Source: Sulfuricella denitrificans skB26 (GTDB lineage: Bacteria; Pseudomonadota; Gammaproteobacteria; Burkholderiales; Sulfuricellaceae). From it: 64,000 bases of DNA. Location of the stretch: NCBI RefSeq assembly GCF_000297055.2, contig NC_022357.1, positions 310,001 through 374,000 on the forward strand, in the 5' to 3' direction. Under the pieces are notes generated by a model. The model did no database searches and was not told the DNA's origin. It saw nothing but the letters and a program-made list of their open reading frames with translations. Positions within the stretch are counted from its first letter, which is position 1, and each line of letters starts with the position of its first letter. Below, in pieces: positions 9,570 through 18,054 of the stretch. The translations under genes and the position numbers were made by a program.

Positions 9570-10402
9570 GAAACTTTTCCTTTTTGAGCGATTGGCGAAA
9601 GTGAACGGCTAGCCAGCTTCATGCCCATTGCAATAGCAGCCAGGGTAATAATGTAGAAAACCAGTTGCATGCCTGATGGTCTTGGATCGTATCCAACCAG
9701 GCCGTGGAGCAGCATGCCGGGTATGGAGTTCATGGGCAGCAACGCAGATGTATCCCAAAGAGGTGCGGTCAGACTGGTCAGCAGATCGGCCTGGATCAGG
9801 AAGTGAGCTGCTTGCGAGGCCATGCCGGCGGCCAGCAGCAATACCAGCATGCCGGTTGCAGCAAAAAACCAGCGCAACGGCACGCGCAGCAGACCGGCAT
9901 AGACTGCATAACCGATGCTGGTGCCAGCCAGGACACCCATAAGACCACCCAGCACGATCGAGGATGCGCCTGAACCTTCCGCTGCCGAGATGCCATAAAG
10001 AAAGAGAACCGTTTCAGAACCTTCTCGCAGTACCGCCAAGCCAACCACAACGAGCAGAATCGAACGTTCTTGCTGGCCGTCGCGAATGGCCTGACCGACC
10101 TTGGTTGCTTCAGCGGCCATCGCCTTGCCATGAGATGACATCCAAATGTTGTGCCAAGCCAGCATGAGCACTGCGACTCCCAGTACCAGCGCATTGAAAA
10201 GTTCCTGGCCAATGCCATCGGCCATGGCTGCAATGGCATCAGTGGATGCCGCAACCAGGGCGGACCCCGCTAGACCGACGAGCAATCCGGCAAGCAGCCA
10301 GCGAGTCCGACCCGCCACCGAGCGTGTCGCCGCTGCAATGATGCCGATAATAAGTGCGGCCTCCAGTACTTCACGAAAAACAATAACCGCGGTTGCAAAC
10401 AT
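9566..10402 (-). CDS. Ftr1-family high-affinity iron permease
   Basis: A 278-residue, roughly seven-helix inner-membrane permease of the Ftr1/EfeU family. Both iron-binding REXXE motifs are visible: REVLE near residue 10 (FREVLEAAL) and REGSE in LREGSETVLF near residue 127. It would move iron across the inner membrane. The cupredoxin-like gene 18 bp upstream and the barrel gene that overlaps its end form one operon. Unlike EfeUOB and Bordetella FtrABCD, there is no P19/EfeO or peroxidase/ferredoxin partner next to it. Upstream Fur-like sites suggest iron repression. Confidence 0.9.
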   Translation of the reverse strand: MFATAVIVFREVLEAALIIGIIAAATRSVAGRTRWLLAGLLVGLAGSALVAASTDAIAAMADGIGQELFNALVLGVAVLMLAWHNIWMSSHGKAMAAEATKVGQAIRDGQQERSILLVVVGLAVLREGSETVLFLYGISAAEGSGASSIVLGGLMGVLAGTSIGYAVYAGLLRVPLRWFFAATGMLVLLLAAGMASQAAHFLIQADLLTSLTAPLWDTSALLPMNSIPGMLLHGLVGYDPRPSGMQLVFYIITLAAIAMGMKLASRSLSPIAQKGKVS

Positions 10403-10420
10403 TAAAGTTCTCCTAATACG

Positions 10421-10783
10421 CTACTGGGCGACGATGACGCCTTGAGCCGTTTTCTCATTGAATTCCCCAAAAAACCGGTAACGACCGGGTGCAAGTGGCC
10501 CCACAAAAATTGTTGCAGTCGAATTGCCGGCAATGACTTTTTCACGGTTAAGGTCGTGACTCTCGAACTCCTCGGCAGTGGGATCTTGATTCTCGACCGA
10601 TAGCTTGATTTTTTTCCCGGCAGGAACGGTCAACTCTGATGGCTGAAAACGATGATCCTTGATCACCAGTGAGTAAACGTTATCTCCGGCCACTGCGGCA
10701 GTGGAGAAAATGGTCGTCATTACGCACATAGAAATAAGGAATGGCTTTCTGGTGGAGTTGAATGCAAATTTAACTGGGTTCAT
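10421..10783 (-). CDS. periplasmic cupredoxin-like protein (EfeO N-domain/FtrB type)
   Basis: A 120-residue exported protein: signal sequence to about residue 32 (STAAVAG), then one cupredoxin fold (IKDHRFQPSELTVPAGKKIKL ... EFESHDL ... PLAPGRYRFFGEF). The classical blue-copper cysteine is absent; instead the conserved EFES-H segment of the iron-linked branch is present. This fits a periplasmic protein that oxidises or hands iron to Ftr1 rather than an electron carrier like azurin. It is the first gene of the operon and is preceded by AAAGG and, further up, by a Fur-like palindrome. Confidence 0.82.
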   Translation of the reverse strand: MNPVKFAFNSTRKPFLISMCVMTTIFSTAAVAGDNVYSLVIKDHRFQPSELTVPAGKKIKLSVENQDPTAEEFESHDLNREKVIAGNSTATIFVGPLAPGRYRFFGEFNEKTAQGVIVAQ

Positions 10784-10807
10784 AACAGATCCTTTTAAAG
10801 AGGGGTT

Positions 10808-10870
10808 AATTCATTGCAATTGATAATGATTCCTATTCTATATGATAATAGTTATCAATTGCAATGAATT
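10808..10870 (-). promoter_or_regulatory. Fur-like operator inside a 19-bp perfect inverted repeat
   Basis: Perfect 19-bp arms (10808-10826 and 10852-10870) enclose 25 nt. Two overlapping Fur-like 19-mers fall within: GATAATGATTCCTATTCTA (10822-10840) and TATGATAATAGTTATCAAT (10841-10859). A minus-strand promoter TTGCAA (10859-10864), 16 bp, TATAGA (10837-10842) lies across them, so a bound repressor would block transcription of the cupredoxin-Ftr1-barrel operon. Confidence 0.7.
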
Positions 10871-10977
10871 TTGAGCGCTATGGTTCGGAATACGAATTTC
10901 TGTGAATGGTATGAACTTAAGATTTAGTTCCGAAGCGCGGCGCTTGAAGTCATCCGACATGCATACGCAGGGAAGGC

Positions 10978-11010
10978 GCCAGTTGGCACCTGTCGCAAGT
11001 GCCAACTGGC
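10978..11010. repeat. 12-bp perfect hairpin at the duplication boundary
   Basis: GCCAGTTGGCAC (10978-10989) pairs with GTGCCAACTGGC (10999-11010). The corresponding sequence at the original locus (8159-8190) does not form this stem, so it arose in the copy. It could act as a terminator without a T-tract. Confidence 0.5.
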
Positions 11011-11231
11011 CGGTGAAATGAGAGGCTTAATATGACCCCCGGAAGAAAAACGTGCGCTGGCCGAACAGGCCTATGAGAAGGCGCAACAATACGAGCTGGA
11101 TTACGGCTGTTGCCCACAAATGCGTGCTCGCCACCGTGCAGGAAACGGTGGGCATTGTCGACGATGCCAGCGGCAAACAATGCGCCCATACGACCGGTAC
11201 GGTCACGAAATGGGTGATTGAAATACTGTAA
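10985..11231 (+). pseudogene. decayed partial duplicate of the glgP end and C_GCAxxG gene
   Basis: Closely matches 8159-8690: the last codons of glgP, the spacer, the first third of the C_GCAxxG gene and its last 25 codons. The copy has one extra C after the ATG at 11032 (run ACCCCCGG), one extra A near 11119 and lacks about 285 bp between GACGA repeats, so it cannot encode the protein; a TGA follows within about 15 codons. The end is intact in sequence (TAA at 11229-11231). It is a relic of a duplication that now flanks the iron operon. Confidence 0.85.
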
Positions 11232-11289
11232 AGGGAAGTTAGAGCGAGGTTTGTCTTCGGAAATTCAGGCTGATCTGACAAGTGCTCGG

Positions 11290-11303
11290 CTGATGTAAAT
11301 CAG
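11290..11303 (+). promoter_or_regulatory. FNR-type box candidate
   Basis: CTGATGTAAATCAG carries the TGAT-N4-ATCA core of FNR-type sites, about 110 bp before the ATG of the repeat-rich exported protein. The outer positions are C/G rather than T/A, so it is weaker than the four boxes in the nos region. Confidence 0.4.
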
Positions 11304-11404
11304 CGCGTTTCATTATTATCAATAGTACTGACCGGTGGGTCCCTGTATTATCAAGTTGGACATCGAACAAATAATTTCACCTTGGAACCGAAGGCTTGCC
11401 TGCC

Positions 11405-11773
11405 ATGAAATTGATTCTTCACAAAATACCACTTTACATCGCAACGCTCATGCTGTTGAGCACCGCCGGGGCCTGGGCCGACGCCAATGAAACAACCGAG
11501 TCGTCCACCGGGTCCACACCCGGTGTGATCGTCAAGGTGGAGAAAGCTATTGAGCGCGGTGCAAAGGCTGCTGAAAGCGGAGTTAAGCGCGGTGCGAAAG
11601 CGGCTGCCCACGGTATTGAACGTGGCGTGAAGGCGGCAGCGAGCGGCGTCGAGCGTGGTGCAGAGGCAACCGGCAACGCTGCTCATACCGTTGCCAAAAA
11701 GGTAGGTGGTTCGCCGCCCGCATCAGCGCCTCCCGCATCAGCGCCTCCCGCATCATCACCGCCCGACAAGTAA
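11405..11773 (+). CDS. exported protein with 11-residue amphipathic repeats and PPASA tail
   Basis: 122 residues. A signal peptide (PLYIATLMLLSTAGAWA) precedes a mature part made mainly of four 11-residue units with the pattern (E/K)RG(A/V)KAAxxG(V/I), followed by three PPASA-type units. Eleven-residue amphipathic repeats of this kind resemble group 3 LEA proteins, which form helices on drying, but I do not claim family membership. The proline tail is encoded by a 15-bp tandem repeat near 11717-11760. It is a single gene with no clear operon partner. The ATG at 11405 follows only a weak AAGG; a TTG at 11396 is the alternative. Confidence 0.65.
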   Translation: MKLILHKIPLYIATLMLLSTAGAWADANETTESSTGSTPGVIVKVEKAIERGAKAAESGVKRGAKAAAHGIERGVKAAASGVERGAEATGNAAHTVAKKVGGSPPASAPPASAPPASSPPDK

Positions 11774-12101
11774 GCAGCTTACACGCATGCTGCGCAATTG
11801 CACGTCGTCGCCTGACCCATTCCATCAGCACGGGTGCAAGTGATAAAGCCGCTTGCACCGGTTATGTCAAACGCTTGAAGCTATAGAAAAACTCATTCAG
11901 AGATTCCTCTGACCAATACCTGTTGGTCTTCATCTTTCTGACGGACAAGCACGATAGCACGATGATCCGTGGATTACACATGATCCCCACGGTTTCAGAC
12001 TTGATCTTGCGTTGCATGCGTGGACAAGCCTGAAAACCAGCCGATTTTTTTAGTCTTTTTGCTATAATTTTCCAACTTAACCTACCGGCTGGCATTCGAT
12101 C
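11774..12101. other. intergenic gap with hairpin and promoter
   Basis: Holds a hairpin with arms GGTGCAAG (11833-11840) and CTTGCACC (11852-11859), a possible end of the preceding gene, and a TATAAT at 12063-12068 that is a good -10 element for the symporter gene. No protein-coding frame here looks real. Confidence 0.5.
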
Positions 12102-13614
12102 ATGTTGATCTGGTTCGTCGTCATCTACCTACTGCTCTCCATCGGTATCGGCCTCTACGCCGCCACGCGCGTCCACAACACCAGGGATTACGCCGTCGCA
12201 GGCCGCAGTCTGCCGCTTTACATCGTTACGGCAACGGTGTTTGCCACCTGGTTCGGCTCCGAAACGGTACTCGGCATCTCGGCCACCTTTCTCCAGGAAG
12301 GCCTCGGCGGAGTCGTGTCGGACCCATTCGGGTCCAGCATGTGTTTGATCCTGGTGGGCCTGTTCTTCGCCCGCAAGCTCTACCGCATGAATCTGCTCAC
12401 CATCGGCGACTACTACCGGGCGCGCTACAACCGTTCAGTGGAGGTCATTACCAGCCTGTGCATCGTGGTTTCCTACCTGGGATGGGTTTCTGCCCAGATT
12501 ACCGCGCTCGGGCTGGTATTCTCCTTTTTGAGCCAGGGTTCTATCTCCCCCGCCGAAGGTATGCTCATCGGCGCGGCCATCGTGCTGGTCTACACCTTAT
12601 TCGGCGGCATGTGGTCGGTCGCCTTCACCGATTTTTTCCAGATGATCCTGATCGTCCTCGGCATGCTTTACATCGGCTACGTCGTCAGCGGCCTGACGGG
12701 CGGCGTGGGCGCGGTGGTGAAACATGCCGCCGAGGCCGGAAAATTCGAGTTCTGGCCCAAACTCAACACCCGCCGTTCTGGCCTTCATTGCCGCCTGGGT
12801 GACCATGATGTTCGGCTCCATTCCCCAGCAGGACGTGTTCCAGCGCGTGATGTCCGCACGCACCGAAGACACCGCCGTGCGCGGTGCGGTGGCCGGAGGC
12901 AGCCTGTATTTCCTGTTCGCTTTCATTCCCATGTTCCTCGCCTACTCGGCGACCCTGGTCGATCCGGCCATGGTAAGCAAGCTGCTCGACAGCGATCCAC
13001 AGCAGGTTCTGCCCAGCCTGATTCTCAACCACACCCCGCTCTTCGCTCAGGTGATGTTTTTCGGCGCGCTGCTGTCCGCCATCATGAGTACGGCCAGCGG
13101 CACCTTGCTGGCACCCTCGGTGACCTTTGCCGAGAACGTGCTGAAAGGGATGTTCAAGGAAATGAGCGATCGCCGCTTCCTGCTGCTTATCCGCGTCGTG
13201 GTGGTGTGCTTTGCCGTCATCGTGACCCTGTTCGCCCTGAATTCCAAAGCCAGTATCTTCAGCATGGTGGAAAATGCTTATAAGGTAACGCTGGTGGCGG
13301 CCTTCATTCCGCTCGTCGCCGGACTATACTGGAAACGTGCAAACACTCAGGGGGCGCTATTCGCGATCGCCTTCGGCCTGATTTCATGGCTGCTGCTGGA
13401 ATGGCTCAAGCCCGATACCGTTTGGCCGCCGCAACTGGCGGGTTTATTACTGAGCGCTGCGGGTATGGTGGTGGGTTCGCTGCTGCCGCACTTCGTCGGC
13501 AGGCCAACGCCTTTGCCCCGCTCCCATGAGGAACTTCACCATCACGCTGCTGCACAGACCGAACATGTGGTAGAACATCCGTATCGCCAACCCTCGGCAC
13601 GCGACGAGCGCTGA
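12102..13614 (+). pseudogene. sodium:solute symporter (SSS family), single-base frameshift
   Basis: The first 222 codons encode the N-terminal helices of an SSS-family Na+/solute symporter (YAVAGRSLPLYIV, ATWFGSETVLG, GDYYRARYN). The remaining part, in the +1 frame, continues without loss as AVLAFIAAWVTMMFGSIPQQ, the ALLSAIMSTASGTLLAPS helix, and a His-rich C-terminus. The switch falls at the CCC run 12769-12771; removing one C restores a continuous protein of about 503 residues, normal for the family. It may be a true mutation or an assembly error. Substrate (proline, pantothenate or an organic acid) cannot be told. A TATAAT lies at 12063. Confidence 0.85.
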
Positions 13615-13775
13615 CTTTCCTGTTGGGAGAAGCATTAGGAAATGGCGCTGCTGCCCAATTTCAGGAACCTCAACCCGGCTTACCTCAATAAACGCCGCGT
13701 GCTGTCAAGGATGTGGACGGAGATCAAGCTGCGGTAGGAAGCTCTTGTCCACAGCCTATGCGCTCCCAAATAAAA

Positions 13776-13803
13776 AAGCCCTGCCTTTCACAAGGCAGGG
13801 CTT
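13776..13803 (-). terminator. rho-independent terminator of metK
   Basis: Perfect 12-bp stem AAGCCCTGCCTT / AAGGCAGGGCTT with a 4-nt loop. On the minus strand it is followed by a run of six T (13772-13777), and it starts 19 bp past the metK stop. Confidence 0.9.
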
Positions 13804-13821
13804 CCAGATCCAAACCAGCAA

Positions 13822-14988
13822 TTACAACCCGGCGTCAGCCTTAAGCGCTTCTGCCTTGTCGGTCGCTTCCCAGGTGAATTCCGGCTCTTCCCGGCCGAAA
13901 TGGCCGTAAGCGGCGGTCTTGGCATAAATCGGTCGCAGCAGATCAAGCGACTGGATGATGCCTTTCGGGCGCAGATCGAAGTGGGCTTCGATCAGCTTGA
14001 CGATTTTCTCGTCGGCGATCTTGCCGGTTCCGAAGGTGTTGACCATCATGCTGACTGGCTTGGCGACACCGATGGCGTAGGCGATTTGCACTTCGCATTT
14101 CGATGCCAGGCCGGCGGCGACAATGTTCTTCGCGACATAGCGGCCGGCGTAGGCAGCGGAACGATCGACCTTGGACGGGTCCTTGCCGGAGAAGGCGCCG
14201 CCGCCGTGGTGTGCGGCACCGCCGTAGGTGTCGACGATGATCTTGCGGCCGGTCAGGCCGCAGTCGCCCATCGGCCCGCCAACCACAAAGCGGCCGGTGG
14301 GGTTGATCAGGTAGCGAATGTCACCGGCACGCATGCTTTCCGGGATGATTGGCTTGACGATTTCCTCGATCACCGCTTCAGACAGTTCGGCGTGGGAAAT
14401 GTCGGGGTGGTGCTGGGTGGAGATGACCACGGTATCGACATGCACCGGCTTGCCTTCCACATAGCGGATGGTGACCTGGGACTTGGCGTCGGGGCGCAGC
14501 CAGGGCAGGCGGCCGTCCTTGCGCAGTTCGGCCTGGCGCTGCATCAGGCGATGTGCGTAATGGATCGGCATCGGCATCAGCTGCGGGGTTTCGTCGCAGG
14601 CGTAGCCGAACATCAGGCCCTGGTCGCCGGCGCCCTGATCCATGTCCAGTCCCTGGCCCTCGTTCACGCCCTGGGCGATGTCGGGTGACTGCCGGTTGAT
14701 CGCGGTGAGCACGGCGCAGGTGTAGTAGTCGAAGCCGATTTCCGAGCTGTTGTAGCCGATGCGCTTGATCGCTTCGCGCGCGACGTCGATGTAGTTGACG
14801 GTCGCATGGGTGGTGATTTCGCCAGAAATAACGACCAGCCCGGTGCTGACCAGCGTTTCGCAGGCTACCCGCGCTTTGGGGTCATGCGCTAGAATGGCGT
14901 CGAGGACGGAATCGGAGATCTGATCGGCGACTTTGTCGGGATGGCCTTCGGAAACGGATTCGGAAGTAAAGAGGTGTTCGTGTAACAT
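13822..14988 (-). CDS. metK: S-adenosylmethionine synthetase
   Basis: 388 residues. Makes S-adenosylmethionine from methionine and ATP in the cytoplasm. The start [19 protein letters not shown], the ATP signature [11 protein letters not shown] and the P-loop-like [16 protein letters not shown] are all present. GGAG lies 5 nt before the ATG at 14988; the frame is open further upstream but nothing there resembles the family. It is divergent from the acyltransferase gene, has its own promoter (15071-15099) with a leader of roughly 75 nt, and ends in a strong terminator. Confidence 0.97.
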   Translation of the reverse strand: MLHEHLFTSESVSEGHPDKVADQISDSVLDAILAHDPKARVACETLVSTGLVVISGEITTHATVNYIDVAREAIKRIGYNSSEIGFDYYTCAVLTAINRQSPDIAQGVNEGQGLDMDQGAGDQGLMFGYACDETPQLMPMPIHYAHRLMQRQAELRKDGRLPWLRPDAKSQVTIRYVEGKPVHVDTVVISTQHHPDISHAELSEAVIEEIVKPIIPESMRAGDIRYLINPTGRFVVGGPMGDCGLTGRKIIVDTYGGAAHHGGGAFSGKDPSKVDRSAAYAGRYVAKNIVAAGLASKCEVQIAYAIGVAKPVSMMVNTFGTGKIADEKIVKLIEAHFDLRPKGIIQSLDLLRPIYAKTAAYGHFGREEPEFTWEATDKAEALKADAGL

Positions 14989-15070
14989 TTCTGCTCCTAG
15001 ATAGGTGTTTCCCCGTAATGCGCTGGCGAAGCCGGCTCTGGGGGAAGAAGCAGACGACGCTTTAGCCGTA

Positions 15071-15099
15071 TTTATATCCCGCCCGCAAGTTGTCTTTAA
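15071..15099 (-). promoter_or_regulatory. sigma70-type promoter of metK
   Basis: On the minus strand TTAAAG (15094-15099), 17 bp, then TATAAA (15071-15076), placed about 80 bp before the metK ATG. Confidence 0.6.
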
Positions 15100-15152
15100 C
15101 ACGGCGGCGCAGTAATTCTATTTTTTATAAGGCTTCTAGTCAAATTTTGCCC

Positions 15153-16979
15153 ATGATGGCCTATTTACTTCGCGTTCTGGCTTACCTGCCGCTCTGGCTG
15201 TTGCACTTTCTGGGTGCGGTAGCGGGTTGGGCGACCTATCTGGGTTCCCGGCGCTATGCCGCGAGGATGCGGGAAAATCTGACGGCCAGTGGGGTATGTG
15301 CGCCGGGCCAATATGGCAAAGTGTTGCGCCGGGCCATAGCCGAAGCGGGGAAAAGCGTGCTGGAACTGCCTGCCGTCTGGTTGCGCCCGGAACAGCAGGT
15401 ATTGCAGCTGTTGAAGGAGTGCCATGGCTGGGAGCATGTCGAGGCGGCCCTTGCGCGCGGCAAGGGTCTGATTTTTCTGACTCCGCATATGGGGTGTTTC
15501 GAGATCACCAGCTTGTATTACGCTGCCCGTCACCCGATCACCGTACTCTATCGCCCGCCCAAGCTGAAGTGGCTGCAACCCCTGATCGATGCCGGGCGTG
15601 TTCGTGGCCAAGTGACGCTGGCCCCCACCGACTTGGGTGGGGTGCGGGCGCTGTTCAAGGCGCTGCGGCGCGGTGAGGCAATCGGCATTTTGCCCGATCA
15701 GGTGCCGGGCCAAGGCGAGGGGGTATGGGCCGATTTTTTCGGTCGTCCCGCCTACACCATGACGCTGGTTGGTCGCCTGGTTCATTCCACTGATGCGGCC
15801 GTGGTGCTCGCCGCCGCTTTCCGCCTGCCCCATGGCAAAGGGTTCGATCTTTGGCTGGAACCGATGCCCGAGGGGATGCCGGAGGAGCCAGTGGAGGCGG
15901 CCCGCTTCATTAACGCGGCGATCGAAAGTCTGGTGCGTCGGAAACCGGAGCAGTACCTGTGGAGCTATAACCGGTACAAGACCCCGAGAGGAGTGAGTGG
16001 TAAGGCAAGTGAGGAGAAAGGAGTGAGGCGTGAGGAGCAAAAACCAACCCCCGTTCCAGATTTTGACTTTACTCCTCACGCCTCACTCCTTTCTCCTCAC
16101 TTCAACATGATGTCCCGCCTCGGCATCTTCCTCATCTGGCTGCTGCATTTCCTGCCGCTATGCGTGCTTGCCCGTTTCGGCGCGGGTTTCGGTTTTCTGC
16201 TCTACGTACTGGGGAGCGAACGCCGGCGGGTGTCGCGCATCAACCTGCGGCTGTGCTTTCCGGAGATGACCGATACCGAAAGAGAACGGCTGGTACGACG
16301 CCATTTTCGCGCCTTCGGTCGGAGCGTACTGGAGCGTGGCATTCTGTGGTGGTCATCGAAGTCGCGCATCCAGAAGCTGGTCCATCTCGAGGGGCTGGAA
16401 CACTGGCAGGCGGTGGCCGATAAGTCGGTGATCTGGCTCGCCCCCCACTTTGTCGGACTGGACATGGGTGGAGTCAGGCTGACTACGGACTATCCGCTGG
16501 TTTCGATGTACAGCCGGCAGAAAAATCCGCTGTTCGACGCTCTGCTGCTGCACTCCCGCACCCGCTTCGGCAATTCGCCGATGGCATCGCGTCAGGATGG
16601 GCTCAAGCCAGTAGTGCGGGCAATGCGCAAGGGCTTGCCATTCTATTATCTGCCGGACATGGATTTTGGCGCACGCGACGCTGTGTTTGTGCCGTTTTTC
16701 GGCGTGCCTGCCGCCACCATCACCGCGCTATCGCGCGTGGCGAAAATCACCGGTGCTGTGGTGGTGCCCTGCGTTACCCGCCAGCTTCCCGGTGGTGCAG
16801 GCTATGTGCTGAAATTTTATCCTGCCTGGGAGTCTTTCCCCGGCGAGGATGTTGAAAACGATACCCGCCGCATGAACGCCTTCATCGAGGAGCGAGTAAG
16901 GGAAATGCCGGAGCAGTATTTCTGGTTGCACAAGCGCTTCAAGAGCCGTCCGCCCGGCGAGCCAAGGCTATATCCATAG
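15153..16979 (+). CDS. fused tandem LpxL/HtrB-type lysophospholipid acyltransferases
   Basis: A 608-residue protein containing two complete acyltransferase domains. Domain one (about 1-295) has the HX4E motif PHMGCFE with His112; domain two (319-608) starts again with MMSRLGIFLIWLLHFLP, a membrane anchor, and has HX4D as PHFVGLD with His432. Each alone matches lipid A late acyltransferases, which add a lauroyl or myristoyl chain at the inner membrane. The link between them (about 296-318) is translated from a 31-bp perfect inverted repeat found elsewhere between genes, so two genes have been joined. The second ATG pair at 16107 could still be used on its own. Divergent from metK, a common neighbourhood. 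Confidence 0.85.
   Translation: MMAYLLRVLAYLPLWLLHFLGAVAGWATYLGSRRYAARMRENLTASGVCAPGQYGKVLRRAIAEAGKSVLELPAVWLRPEQQVLQLLKECHGWEHVEAALARGKGLIFLTPHMGCFEITSLYYAARHPITVLYRPPKLKWLQPLIDAGRVRGQVTLAPTDLGGVRALFKALRRGEAIGILPDQVPGQGEGVWADFFGRPAYTMTLVGRLVHSTDAAVVLAAAFRLPHGKGFDLWLEPMPEGMPEEPVEAARFINAAIESLVRRKPEQYLWSYNRYKTPRGVSGKASEEKGVRREEQKPTPVPDFDFTPHASLLSPHFNMMSRLGIFLIWLLHFLPLCVLARFGAGFGFLLYVLGSERRRVSRINLRLCFPEMTDTERERLVRRHFRAFGRSVLERGILWWSSKSRIQKLVHLEGLEHWQAVADKSVIWLAPHFVGLDMGGVRLTTDYPLVSMYSRQKNPLFDALLLHSRTRFGNSPMASRQDGLKPVVRAMRKGLPFYYLPDMDFGARDAVFVPFFGVPAATITALSRVAKITGAVVVPCVTRQLPGGAGYVLKFYPAWESFPGEDVENDTRRMNAFIEERVREMPEQYFWLHKRFKSRPPGEPRLYP
16007..16102. repeat. GTGAGG-type inverted repeat (copy 1, inside fused acyltransferase)
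   Basis: Two perfect 31-bp arms (16007-16037 and 16072-16102) built of GTGAGGAG/CTCCTCAC words around a 34-nt centre. Related copies lie at 19539-19605 and 25979-26050. Confidence 0.9.
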
Positions 16980-16981
16980 CC

Positions 16982-17641
16982 ATGGAGCGCATTCCCGAAC
17001 CCGAATTGATGGATGACCCGGAGCAGGCCGAGGCCTATGCCAGTGCGGACTTTTCCGAGCCGCACAATGCATTTGTTGCCCATTTCCGCCGTCTTTTTCG
17101 CGACTTCGTCGCCGGGCGCGTGCTTGACTTGGGGTGCGGCCCGGCGGATGTCGGTATTCGCTTCTGCAAGGCATACCCCGATGCGATTATGACGGGTGTA
17201 GATGCCTCCGCTGCCATGCTGCAACTAGGATACGCCGCGGTGCGCGAGGCTGGCCTGGCTGAACGCCTGCAGCTGGTGCAGAGTTATTTACCGGATGAGA
17301 GCCTGGCAGCGCTGCAATTCAATGCGGTCATCAGCAATAGTCTGTTGCATCATCTCGACGATCCGGCTGTGCTGTGGGAAACTGTCAAACAGACGGCAAA
17401 GCCCGGCGCGCCCGTGCTGATCATGGATTTGATGCGCCCGGCCTCGTTCGCAGAAGCGGGTCAGCTTGCCGGGCGTTATGCCGGCGAGGCACCGCCGGTG
17501 CTGCGCCGGGATTTCCATAATTCATTGCTGGCGGCTTATCGCCCAGAGGAAGTGCGGGCTCAGCTGTATAACGCCAGCTTATTCGGGTTTCGCGTAGAAG
17601 CGGTGAGTGATCGCCATTTGTTGATATGGGGAAATTTGTGA
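16982..17641 (+). CDS. class I SAM-dependent methyltransferase
   Basis: 219 residues with a Rossmann-type SAM site: motif I VLDLGCGPADVG near residue 47, acidic motif II at GVDASAAML and motif IV around NAVISNSLLHHLDD. The acceptor is not apparent. It begins 2 bp after the acyltransferase stop and overlaps the next gene, so it belongs to an operon with the acyltransferase, the CoA-binding protein and dapF. That context hints at envelope or small-molecule metabolism but does not identify a substrate. Confidence 0.85.
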   Translation: MERIPEPELMDDPEQAEAYASADFSEPHNAFVAHFRRLFRDFVAGRVLDLGCGPADVGIRFCKAYPDAIMTGVDASAAMLQLGYAAVREAGLAERLQLVQSYLPDESLAALQFNAVISNSLLHHLDDPAVLWETVKQTAKPGAPVLIMDLMRPASFAEAGQLAGRYAGEAPPVLRRDFHNSLLAAYRPEEVRAQLYNASLFGFRVEAVSDRHLLIWGNL

Positions 17642-18054
17642 GTTTCCAGAATCCGGACGATGAGTCCATCCGCACCCTCCTGAAAAAAGTCAAAAATATC
17701 GCTGTGCTCGGGCTATCACCCAAACCTGATCGACCGAGTTATTTCGTGGCGAAGGCGATGCAGGGTTTCGGCTTCAGTATCATCCCGGTGCGCCCTGCCA
17801 TTGCCGAGGTTCTGGGGCAGAAGGCCTACGCGTCCTTGCGCGACGTCACGGGGTCAATCGATCTGGTGGACGTGTTTCGTGCCGCAGAATATCTGGACGC
17901 TATTGTTGATGATTGTATTGCCTTACAATTGCCGGCAATCTGGATCCAGGAAGGCATCGTCAACGAGGCCGCTGCAGAGAGAGCCCGCGCAGCCGGCATG
18001 ACGGTAGTGATGGATCGCTGCATTTACAAGGATTACGTGGCTTTATGCTCCTGA
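17638..18054 (+). CDS. YccU-type CoA-binding domain protein
   Basis: 138 residues, a single CoA-binding_2 Rossmann domain ([46 protein letters not shown]). Function of the family is not firmly known. I take the GTG at 17638, which overlaps the methyltransferase stop by 4 bp (GTGA) and has GGGGA 5 nt upstream. An ATG at 17626 would add four residues but has no ribosome site. It overlaps the start of dapF by 10 bp, so translation is probably coupled. Confidence 0.85.
   Translation: MSFQNPDDESIRTLLKKVKNIAVLGLSPKPDRPSYFVAKAMQGFGFSIIPVRPAIAEVLGQKAYASLRDVTGSIDLVDVFRAAEYLDAIVDDCIALQLPAIWIQEGIVNEAAAERARAAGMTVVMDRCIYKDYVALCS

Noticed and set aside
11862-12095. Minus-strand frame of 77 codons before the symporter gene
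   Set aside because: Covers the TATAAT promoter of the symporter, has no recognisable features and no ribosome site.
14989-15070. Possible SAM-sensing riboswitch in the metK leader
   Set aside because: The leader is short and I could not find the conserved cores of known SAM or SAH riboswitches in it.
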